A DNA stretch of 13,380 nt, taken from contig JAHEIJ010000035.1 in assembly GCA_024639445.1 (NCBI GenBank), positions 1 to 13,380 on the forward strand, read 5' to 3'. Below, in pieces: positions 5,576 through 12,701 of the stretch. The notes below the pieces were generated by a model. It ran no database searches. It worked only from the letters and a program-made list of their open reading frames with translations, and had not been told where the DNA came from. Both the position numbers and the translations under genes were made by a program. The stretch is from Gammaproteobacteria bacterium (GTDB lineage: Bacteria; Pseudomonadota; Gammaproteobacteria; UBA6429; Thiohalophilaceae). Each line of letters begins with the position of its first letter. The stretch's first letter is position 1.

Positions 5576-8500
5576 TTACGACTGATGTTTTCTGATTTGG
5601 CGTGATTTCCACAACAGGAAAACTGCCGGAATCAGTAATAAGATCAAAAAAGTAGACGATATCATTCCACCTACCATTGGTGCCGCAATGCGTTTCATCA
5701 CCTCTGAACCTGTTCCACTACCAAGCATGAGTGGTAACAATCCGGCAATGATAGTCATCACCGTCATTAACTTGGGCCGTAATCTAAGCAAGGCGCCTTC
5801 GACTACGGCATGGTGTAATGCGGTTTGATCCAACAATCCACCTTCTGCCAAGCGACGTTGCCAGGCAAGGTTAAGGTAAAGCATCATTACCACACCAGTT
5901 TCAACTGCTACGCCGGCCAGTGCGATAAACCCCATTGCCGAGGCAATTGAAAGGTCATAATCCAATAAAAACATTAACCAGAACCCACCTCCCATCGCCA
6001 ATGGTAAGCTGAGCAATATAATGGCCACCTCGACGAAATTCCGGGAGTGCAAATACAATAACAAAATAATTACCGCCAGGGTGAAGGGCACCACGACTTT
6101 TAATTTGTCCAGTGCGCGTGCCAGATACTCATACTGGCCCGACCAGTTGATTGAGTATCCGGCCGGTAAATCAATATTTTCTCTGACCGCTCGCTGTGCG
6201 TCCTCAACATAAGAACCTAGCGCTCGACCCTCGATTTCTACATAAACCCAACCATTGGGACGGGCATTTTCGCTTTTAATCATACCGGGGCCATCTTCTA
6301 TTTGTATTTCAGCTACCTCACCCAGAGGAATACGCGCCCCTAGTGGTGTAACAATTGGCAAGTTTGCCAGCTGATCGACTGAATCCCGTATGTCTCTCGG
6401 ATAACGCAGATTAATCGGATAACGTTCAAGACCTTCAATACTCTGTGATACGTTCATACCGCCTACTGCAAGACTTACCACTTCCTGTACATCAGCAATA
6501 TTTAATCCAAGCCGCGATGCAGCATAACGATCAATCTTGACATTGACATAACGTCCACCCACCACACGTTCAGAAAATGCACTTGCCGTACCTGGAATAT
6601 CCTGCAATACACTTTCTAGCTGCTGGCCAATCTCTTCAATCACTTCCAGATCGGGACCGGCTATTTTTAGCCCCACATCAGACTTGATACCCGTTGTAAG
6701 CATATCGATGCGTATCTTAATCGGTGGGTCCCAGGTATTCGCAAGACTGGGAATCTTGACAACTCGGTTAAGCTCTTCTTTCAATTTTTCCAGTGTCATT
6801 CCTTCCCGCCATTCATCGCGCGGTTTGAGCTGTATGGTTGTTTCAATCATGGTTAAAGGTGCGGGATCGGTTGCTGTCTCGGCACGTCCAATTTTACCAA
6901 ATACCCGTTTAACCTCCGGTACTGTACGAATTAACTTATCTGTTTGTTGCAATAACTCCTGTGCTTTCCCTATAGATAAAGCCGGATAGGTTGTAGGCAT
7001 ATAGAGTAAGTCACCCTCATCCAGGGCCGGCATAAATTCATACTCAAGCGCTGCCATGGGAATCAGTGTTATCAGGAATAATAACAGTGCTGCAATGATC
7101 GTCTGCTTCGGCCATCGCAGAACTATTTCAAGAATAGGACGATACAGCTTCATCAGAAAGCGATTTAAGGGGTTTTCTGTTTCAGTTCGAATTTTGCCGC
7201 GAATAAAATAACCCATCAGAACTGGAACCAAAGTGATAGATAATCCGGCGGCCACTGCCATGGCATATGTTTTGGTAAAAGCCAATGGTGAAAAAAGTCT
7301 CCCTTCTTGAGCTTCGAGTGTAAACACCGGTATAAAGCTCAAGGTAATTATCAAAAGCGAGAAGAAAAGTGCGGGTCCTACTTCACCTGCCGCCTGTCTC
7401 ATGATACTCCAGCGATTCTCCTTCGTGAGTATTGTACGCTCCAGATGCTTATGTACATTTTCAATCATCACAATCGCCGCATCCACCATGGCCCCGATTG
7501 CAATGGCCACGCCACCAAGCGACATAATGTTGGCATTTATTCCCTGGTAGTACATGATGATAAATGCACCCAGGATGCCTATCGGTAAGCTAATAACCAC
7601 AACTAGTGACGAACGAAGGTGAAAGAGAAATACGGCGCACACCAGAGCGACAAGAACAAACTCAATAATAAGCTTCCCATATAAGTTATTGACGGCACGT
7701 TGAATTAAATCCGAGCGATCATAGGTTTCAACTATCTCTACGCCCTCAGGTAAGCCGGCCTTTAACTCTTCCAGTTTGTTTTTAACTTTTTGTATTGTGG
7801 TAAGTGCATTTTCTCCATAACGCATGACCACAATGCCACCAACAACTTCGCCCTCGCCATCTAGTTCAGCGATACCACGTCGTAACTGGGGTCCCAACCG
7901 AATTTTCGCTACATCTTTTAATAAAATTGGTACGCCACTTTCGCTTACTCCAAGAGGGATACTTTCCAGATCCTTAAGAGAACTGACATAACCGGTAGCG
8001 CGAACCATATATTCGGCTTCTGCCATCTCGATAACAGAACCACCAACTTCCTGGTTTGCTCTCTGGATAGCATTGCGAATTGTTGCCAATGGCATGTTGT
8101 ATGCGCGTATTCGGTCTGGGTCCAATACAACCTGGTATTGTTTAACCATTCCACCCACTGTGGCCACTTCTGAAACACCATTAACCGTCTGTAATTCATA
8201 CTTGAGAAACCAGTCTTGTATAGAACGCAATTGGGCAAGGTCATGTTTACCAGTGCGATCTATCAGGGCATATTCATAAACCCAACCCACACCCGTGGCA
8301 TCCGGTCCAAGCACAGGCTTGGCCTGAGGAGGCAAATTGCCAGCAACCTGACTGAGGTATTCAAGTACTCTGGAACGAGCCCAATAAATGTCAGTACCAT
8401 CTTCAAAAATGACGTATATATAGGAATCACCAAAAAAAGAATAACCTCTGACGGTTACCGCTTTGGGTACAGACAGCATGGCGCTTGTCAGCGGATAGGT

Positions 8501-8695
8501 TACCTGATCTTCCACTACACGCGGTGCCTGACCAGGATAAGTGGTCTTGATAATTACCTGAACATCTGACAAGTCAGGTATTGCGTCCAAAGGCGTGTTT
8601 TTTACTGCATAAATACCCCAAGCGGTAAGAATAATGCTCAGTAACAATACCAAAAAACGATTATTAATCGACCATGCAATAATACGCGTAATCAT
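5576..8695 (-). CDS. cusA: CusA: Cu(I)/Ag(I) efflux RND transporter (HME family)
   Basis: 1039 residues, full length for the inner-membrane pump of a heavy-metal RND tripartite system driven by proton influx. The fourth-helix region reads AIGAMVDAAIVMIENVHK (399-416, D405), the HME4 signature of copper/silver pumps rather than the DFG-type motifs of Zn/Co/Ni pumps. The three substrate methionines of E. coli CusA (M573, M623, M672) correspond to M566 (GDLLYM), M616 (APLTM) and M665 (RIDM), all with the same offset of 7, and D610 and E618 match the E. coli D617 and E625. A first helix (about 10-30), two large periplasmic loops and two blocks of helices (about 340-500 and the C-terminal fifth) follow the family plan. 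AAGGAG at 8706-8701, overlapping the cusB stop, is the ribosome site; the gap to cusB is 9 bp. Confidence 0.97.
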   Translation of the reverse strand: MITRIIAWSINNRFLVLLLSIILTAWGIYAVKNTPLDAIPDLSDVQVIIKTTYPGQAPRVVEDQVTYPLTSAMLSVPKAVTVRGYSFFGDSYIYVIFEDGTDIYWARSRVLEYLSQVAGNLPPQAKPVLGPDATGVGWVYEYALIDRTGKHDLAQLRSIQDWFLKYELQTVNGVSEVATVGGMVKQYQVVLDPDRIRAYNMPLATIRNAIQRANQEVGGSVIEMAEAEYMVRATGYVSSLKDLESIPLGVSESGVPILLKDVAKIRLGPQLRRGIAELDGEGEVVGGIVVMRYGENALTTIQKVKNKLEELKAGLPEGVEIVETYDRSDLIQRAVNNLYGKLIIEFVLVALVCAVFLFHLRSSLVVVISLPIGILGAFIIMYYQGINANIMSLGGVAIAIGAMVDAAIVMIENVHKHLERTILTKENRWSIMRQAAGEVGPALFFSLLIITLSFIPVFTLEAQEGRLFSPLAFTKTYAMAVAAGLSITLVPVLMGYFIRGKIRTETENPLNRFLMKLYRPILEIVLRWPKQTIIAALLLFLITLIPMAALEYEFMPALDEGDLLYMPTTYPALSIGKAQELLQQTDKLIRTVPEVKRVFGKIGRAETATDPAPLTMIETTIQLKPRDEWREGMTLEKLKEELNRVVKIPSLANTWDPPIKIRIDMLTTGIKSDVGLKIAGPDLEVIEEIGQQLESVLQDIPGTASAFSERVVGGRYVNVKIDRYAASRLGLNIADVQEVVSLAVGGMNVSQSIEGLERYPINLRYPRDIRDSVDQLANLPIVTPLGARIPLGEVAEIQIEDGPGMIKSENARPNGWVYVEIEGRALGSYVEDAQRAVRENIDLPAGYSINWSGQYEYLARALDKLKVVVPFTLAVIILLLYLHSRNFVEVAIILLSLPLAMGGGFWLMFLLDYDLSIASAMGFIALAGVAVETGVVMMLYLNLAWQRRLAEGGLLDQTALHHAVVEGALLRLRPKLMTVMTIIAGLLPLMLGSGTGSEVMKRIAAPMVGGMISSTFLILLLIPAVFLLWKSRQIRKHQS

Positions 8696-8704
8696 GCTGA
8701 CTCC

Positions 8705-10180
8705 TTATTCCGCTTTCTTCATGGTTTTGATGACATAGCCGTCTTCACTTTCTTCGAGTTCAAATTCGACCTTTTCATTAGGCTTATATCTGGATAAATC
8801 CACATGCGGTGAGACTTTGAAATACATAATCATATCCGGCCAACCCAAAGCGGGTATCGGATCATGCGCCATGTTTACTTTGTTTTCGTCTGATAACACC
8901 TCCTTCAGGGTTCCACTACCCATGATCTTTTTGTCTTCAGCTCTGTCATCTTTTTCTGCTACTGATGAGCGCATACGATTAAGACTGGCCTTGATACTCG
9001 CCTCCGAATCAATTAAGAAATGACCGGAAGTAACAACAACTTCCCCCTCTGTAAGACCTGAGATAATCTCGACCCAGTCACCTGACTCGATCCCAGCAAC
9101 AACCTTACGTGGTTGATATTTTCCTTCCCCTACCGCAAGAATGACTCGTTCTTCTCTACCGGTACGAATCAGGGATTCACGAGGGATCATGATGACGTTA
9201 TTTTTGGCACCACCATATATGGTGACATCGGCAAACATATTTGGCTTTAATGCCTCGTCTTCATTTTCGAAATGAAGTCGGGCCTTTAGGGTGCGTGTTT
9301 TTTGGTTCAGGCTTGGGTAAATATATTCAACCTCACCTTCCCACACACGACCAGGCAAATATGAAAGCCGAACATCTGCTGATTGTCCCACTTCCACCCA
9401 ATCGGCCTGGCTTTCGAATACTTCTGCCAGTAACCAGACTGACGACAACTCAGCCAGACTCATCACCTCAACTGGCGGGGTGACATACATACCATCGCGC
9501 ACACTCAGATTCGCTACGATGCCATCCTGCTTGGCATAAATCTTTACGTATTGAGATACTTTGCGATTTTTGTTTATATCATTTATATGTAATTCCGGTA
9601 TTCCTAATGCGATAAGGCGTTCTCTTGATGCAGCAGTTAAACGTTTATTACCGCTATTTAGTGCCTGTAGATACTCTTCTTGTGCATTCACCAGTTCAGG
9701 AGAATATACATCAAACAGGAGTTGGCCTTTCCTGACCCGCTCTCCTTCAGACTTAACATAAAGTTTCTCTATCCATCCCCTGGTGCGTAAATGGATATGA
9801 GAAATATGGTTCTCATCAAAATCAACATATCCCACAGTATCGATACGCCGCCATAGCTTGTCTTTGATTACTTCCGCTGTTCTTACACCAAGGTTGTGCT
9901 CCACCACAGGCGATATCTTTACAGTCGCACCTTCTTCTGGCTGAACATCCATTGGCACCAGATCCATGCCACATATCGGGCAACTTCCCGGCTCATCCTG
10001 AATAATCTGTGGATGCATGGGACAGGTATATTTTGGATCGAGGTGCTTTCGTGCATGCTCAACCGCCGTCTCCTGAGACTCTGCGGAAACCATAGTTTGC
10101 GCTTCCTGCTTGTCACCACAGGCCGCCAGGCTTAATGATAGAAGTGTGGTGGTGATTACTGCTTTGTATTGCTGCTTCAT
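8705..10180 (-). CDS. cusB: CusB: efflux RND periplasmic adaptor with fused HMBD and CusF-like domains
   Basis: 491 residues, longer than E. coli CusB (about 407). A lipoprotein signal ends in LSLAAC (C21), suggesting an inner-membrane-anchored periplasmic protein. A small heavy-metal-binding domain follows (51-77: YTCPMHP, then SCPICGMDLVPM with C53, M55, H56, C67, C70, M72). The membrane-fusion (HlyD/CusB) core covers about 85-400. After a charged linker, residues about 420-488 form a CusF-like domain in which H439, W447, M450 and M452 all align with H36, W44, M47 and M49 of E. coli CusF at a constant offset of 403, so the Cu(I)/Ag(I) site with its tryptophan is intact. The protein should link the CusC channel to CusA and pass metal to the pump. 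Start ATG overlaps the cusC stop (ATGA); AGGAG lies 7 bp upstream. Confidence 0.96.
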   Translation of the reverse strand: MKQQYKAVITTTLLSLSLAACGDKQEAQTMVSAESQETAVEHARKHLDPKYTCPMHPQIIQDEPGSCPICGMDLVPMDVQPEEGATVKISPVVEHNLGVRTAEVIKDKLWRRIDTVGYVDFDENHISHIHLRTRGWIEKLYVKSEGERVRKGQLLFDVYSPELVNAQEEYLQALNSGNKRLTAASRERLIALGIPELHINDINKNRKVSQYVKIYAKQDGIVANLSVRDGMYVTPPVEVMSLAELSSVWLLAEVFESQADWVEVGQSADVRLSYLPGRVWEGEVEYIYPSLNQKTRTLKARLHFENEDEALKPNMFADVTIYGGAKNNVIMIPRESLIRTGREERVILAVGEGKYQPRKVVAGIESGDWVEIISGLTEGEVVVTSGHFLIDSEASIKASLNRMRSSVAEKDDRAEDKKIMGSGTLKEVLSDENKVNMAHDPIPALGWPDMIMYFKVSPHVDLSRYKPNEKVEFELEESEDGYVIKTMKKAE

Positions 10181-11454
10181 TTGTCATCTCCTACCAGATA
10201 CAACAGTTTTGCCTGTGATTTTGCGTGATCTACTCGCATACGGTGTGCTTTCAACTCGGTTTCAAACTCCATAATGCGTGCCCGCATCAGACTGGAGAAA
10301 TCTCCCTGATCATTCTGATAAGCATGCAATGATGCCTTGCTGTTCTCACGGGCCTTGGCAAGCAACGATGTTTCAAACAACCGGACGCGCTCACCCAGGC
10401 GAATCCACTCGGCATTACTCACTTCCCATGCCTTATTCAGTTCCCGCACCCGGTCTTCACGTGCGTATAACGATGCCTGATGTTTAAGCTTGTTGGCTGA
10501 CAGGTTCTTGTCCTGCCGCTTGCCGGTAAATAGCGGCATATCCATCATCACCATGGCTGAGAGAAAATCAGCCCGCTCAGATCCATTGGGGTTATATCCA
10601 TCACGGAAACCATAGGTCACATCCAGTAACCAGGCAGGCTTATAGGCTTGCCGCGCAATCGCAACATCTTTCTGACTGGCATCCACCCGCGCCTGTTCCA
10701 GATTCAGCAAGGGATGCTGGGCCAAGCGCTGCTTACTAATTTGCGGATTTGGAATATCCGGCAAAGAAGGGAATGCTGTTGTCAGCGGCCGGTAAGCAGC
10801 TTGCTGGTTGATCAATTTAGCCAGATTCGCACGCGTCATCTCAACCATGGTGGTAACCTGGGTTTCACGATCATCAAGCAACCCAAGTTCGAGTTCGGCC
10901 CGTAATACATCCTGCTGTTTTCTTCGCCCCACGGCATACAAGGATTCGGTTACTTTGACCAGTTGTTTGAACAGTTTGCGATTCTTGGCCACTACATCGG
11001 CTGCATGTTGCCAGTAGTAGACATCCAGCCAGCTCATCCGAACTTGCTGTAAGACATTCCGTTGCTGAGCTTGCGCACGAGCTGTCTCGCCTCTCGCGTT
11101 ATCAACCATGCGGTCCGACTTCAATTGCAGAGTGTCGCCACTCGGAAACATCTGAACTACACCCAACTGAATTTGGGTCATGGGTTCCTGATCACGATCA
11201 AAGGTATCCGTTGGAAAGTTCATGAGCCCAAACTTCAACTTGGGATCAGGCAATGTACCTGCGGCCACAGAACTTTCCTGCAGTGCTTCGGATTTCAAAC
11301 GGATTTCAGATAGTCTTGGGTCCTGATCAATAGCCAAACCTTCCGCCTCTTGCAGCGAAAGCGATATCCCGTTACTGGCAAATACCAGATTTGAACTCAA
11401 TAGCATTAAAACTGGAGCTAAAGCACCCAGATATTTGCAACGATGACACAACAT
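10177..11454 (-). CDS. cusC: TolC-family outer-membrane channel of the Cus system
   Basis: 425 residues with a signal peptide (about 1-26, ending LVFA). The rest is a two-repeat outer-membrane efflux protein fold (OEP, PF02321), rich in long amphipathic helices (for example QALNSG-like and ARENSKASLHAYQ stretches) with periplasmic Asp/Arg-rich coils. GTLPDPKLKFGLMNFP (about 66-81) is typical of CusC/CzcC-like channels of metal RND systems. No lipobox Cys follows the signal, unlike E. coli CusC. It should form the outer-membrane exit duct with CusB and CusA. AAGGAG at 11466-11461 lies 6 bp before ATG 11454; its stop overlaps cusB by 4 bp. The name cusC rests mostly on the operon, as the family is poorly specific by sequence. 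Confidence 0.9.
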   Translation of the reverse strand: MLCHRCKYLGALAPVLMLLSSNLVFASNGISLSLQEAEGLAIDQDPRLSEIRLKSEALQESSVAAGTLPDPKLKFGLMNFPTDTFDRDQEPMTQIQLGVVQMFPSGDTLQLKSDRMVDNARGETARAQAQQRNVLQQVRMSWLDVYYWQHAADVVAKNRKLFKQLVKVTESLYAVGRRKQQDVLRAELELGLLDDRETQVTTMVEMTRANLAKLINQQAAYRPLTTAFPSLPDIPNPQISKQRLAQHPLLNLEQARVDASQKDVAIARQAYKPAWLLDVTYGFRDGYNPNGSERADFLSAMVMMDMPLFTGKRQDKNLSANKLKHQASLYAREDRVRELNKAWEVSNAEWIRLGERVRLFETSLLAKARENSKASLHAYQNDQGDFSSLMRARIMEFETELKAHRMRVDHAKSQAKLLYLVGDDK

Positions 11455-11468
11455 TGCTTACTCCTTTC

Positions 11469-11515
11469 ATGCGCGAAAATGACTGCGCATTAATATCACC
11501 CTGTCTTGGCGACAG
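11469..11515. repeat. Two small inverted repeats in the leader of cusC
   Basis: ATGCGC (11469-11474) pairs with GCGCAT (11485-11490), and CTGTC (11501-11505) pairs with GACAG (11511-11515), in the 106-bp gap between the Cys-rich protein gene and cusC. They could form RNA hairpins that slow or protect the transcript, or be part of an operator. Neither has a T-run, so they are not convincing terminators. Confidence 0.25.
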
Positions 11516-11560
11516 AGCACAGCACCGTATACACGGCTTAGATAATCAAAGGTTGATTTG

Positions 11561-11953
11561 TCAGACGAACTGACAGGGAGGTCGCAACAGAAGGGTTGGA
11601 TTAAGACCGTTAGGGTATGAGGAAACGGGAATACTGTGGCTACTTGCTGATAGTTGTGGCTCAGCAGGAATAATTATCAGACCAAAGATATGACCGATCG
11701 AGAAACAATCAGAACAGTCGTGATCACAATTGCCGTCACATTGATGTAACGTATCGCAACATCCGTTCGTGCTCTGACCCTTGCTGGCGGTCTGCTCATT
11801 GTCCTGCACCTGATGGCAGGGCGGTAATTCATCGTCGGCAGATGGCATGCTTGGCATGGCATAAAGGCTGGAAGCGGGGACAATCAAGGCACACAGCAGC
11901 AGCCTTATCAGCCACTTCCGTACTTTGTCTTCTTGTCCAAATATAAACATCAT
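11561..11953 (-). CDS. Small secreted Cys/His-rich protein, CopL-like
   Basis: About 130 residues. A hydrophobic signal (about 14-32, ending SSLYA) precedes a compact Cys/His cluster: LPPCHQ (C46, H47), GCCDTLHQCDGNCDHDCSDC (C65, C66, H70, C72, C76, H78, C80, C83), and a C-terminal RPPCQFV. This is strong for periplasmic metal binding. Layout and the closing LLLRPP resemble the small CopL-type and unnamed proteins found at the head of copper-resistance operons. As first gene of the cus operon, 106 bp before cusC, it may act as a copper sponge, chaperone or accessory regulator. Two adjacent in-frame ATGs (11953 and 11950), preceded by a TTG, leave the exact start open; the ribosome site (CAGG) is weak. 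Family assignment is tentative. Confidence 0.72.
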   Translation of the reverse strand: MMFIFGQEDKVRKWLIRLLLCALIVPASSLYAMPSMPSADDELPPCHQVQDNEQTASKGQSTNGCCDTLHQCDGNCDHDCSDCFSIGHIFGLIIIPAEPQLSASSHSIPVSSYPNGLNPTLLLRPPCQFV

Positions 11954-11998
11954 CAATTTTTTGCCTGAGGACCTATTTACATCATAACTTCATTATTG

Positions 11999-12019
11999 AC
12001 AAATGTATCGGCCATTTGT
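11999..12019. promoter_or_regulatory. Inverted repeat and possible promoter ahead of the cus operon
   Basis: ACAAATG (11999-12005) and CATTTGT (12013-12019) form a 7-bp inverted repeat with a 7-bp spacer. On the minus strand, TTGTCA (12002-11997) overlaps one arm and could be a -35 box, with TAAATA 17 bp further as a weak -10. It sits between the upstream terminator and the first cus-operon gene, where a metal-responsive operator would be expected. It does not match the published CusR/CopR or CueR sites that I can recall. Confidence 0.35.
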
Positions 12020-12031
12020 TTCCCAGCCTCA

Positions 12032-12054
12032 ATAAAACCGGAATTAAATCCCGG
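12032..12054 (-). terminator. Rho-independent terminator of the DUF3365 gene
   Basis: On the minus strand, CCGGGAT (12054-12048) pairs with ATTCCGG (12044-12038), including one G-T pair, around a 3-nt loop, followed directly by TTTTAT. It lies about 43 bp after the DUF3365 stop and would isolate that gene from the cus operon downstream. Confidence 0.72.
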
Positions 12055-12096
12055 AAATTTGATATCGATCAGTGCCTGACCTCTGCCCATCGGTAG

Positions 12097-12660
12097 TTAC
12101 ATGGGCTGTGTAATGGTAAACGCGCCTCGAATATCCCCTTGATTAAATCCGGTTGCCTGATCTTCAGGATAATAAGTCTTGAGGGTAGCCACCACGTCCG
12201 GGGCAATATGGCTGCCATGACACTGCAGACACACCTTACCTGTGGGGATAGCTTTCATGTAGCGAAACTGCTTTTTACCCTCGGTGATGACAACTTCTGC
12301 AAACTCCAGCATCTTGATTTCTTCCCCTGCGGCTTTGCGCTTTTCAAAATCCTGCAGTACCTTCAGCTCCCAGGTATCTGGTTTGTTGTTCGGGTTACGC
12401 AGCTTCAGAGATGTGCGGGCAACTCGCCATCCCTCTTTTTCGGAGATATCCGCTGCGATTTCCGGAGCCTTGTTCTTACAAACCCGTATTGCATTGCCTG
12501 GACCGCCTTCTTTCATTGCCGCCTTCAAGTCGGCTTTCAGCAGCAGCATGAAGTCACCCACTACGATGCGGCTTTGCTTACTGCGCAGCTCGATTTCGTC
12601 CGCCATCGCCACTGAACTGAGGCCCAGCGCAACTACTAATACATAGATGGTTTTCTTCAT
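12097..12660 (-). CDS. Secreted DUF3365 (Tll0287-like) monohaem protein
   Basis: 187 residues. A signal peptide (1-20, ending AMA) is followed by a domain of the DUF3365/Tll0287-like family (PF11845): AMKEGGPGNAIRVCKNKAPEIA (C61) and WRVARTSLKLRNPNNKPDTWE (78-98) are typical blocks, and C144-L-Q-C147-H148 is a c-type haem attachment motif, followed by a second-half strand ending FTITQP. It should be a periplasmic haem protein for redox or gas/ligand sensing; the family is found alone or as the sensor part of signalling proteins. Here it has no output domain, so electron transfer or stress-related haem binding is likelier. AGGAG (12671-12667) precedes ATG 12660. It lies 41 bp after the LysR gene on the same strand, so the two may be cotranscribed, and a terminator follows. 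Its link to copper is only by position. Confidence 0.88.
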   Translation of the reverse strand: MKKTIYVLVVALGLSSVAMADEIELRSKQSRIVVGDFMLLLKADLKAAMKEGGPGNAIRVCKNKAPEIAADISEKEGWRVARTSLKLRNPNNKPDTWELKVLQDFEKRKAAGEEIKMLEFAEVVITEGKKQFRYMKAIPTGKVCLQCHGSHIAPDVVATLKTYYPEDQATGFNQGDIRGAFTITQPM

Positions 12661-12701
12661 TAATTACTCCTGACTAATTCGGTATCCATGTAACAATAAC
12701 C

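Noticed and set aside
8216..8569. Plus-strand open frame of 117 codons
   Set aside because: Antisense to the highly conserved N-terminal part of cusA; no recognisable domain or ribosome site.
11486..11504. GG-N10-GC spacing on the minus strand ahead of cusC, possible second sigma-54 promoter
   Set aside because: Only the GG, TGC core matches; TTGGCA and TTG are not there. GG-N10-GC alone is expected by chance about once per 256 positions.
12139..12646. Two overlapping plus-strand open frames (158 and 120 codons)
   Set aside because: Both are antisense to the well-supported DUF3365 gene with signal peptide and CxxCH motif.
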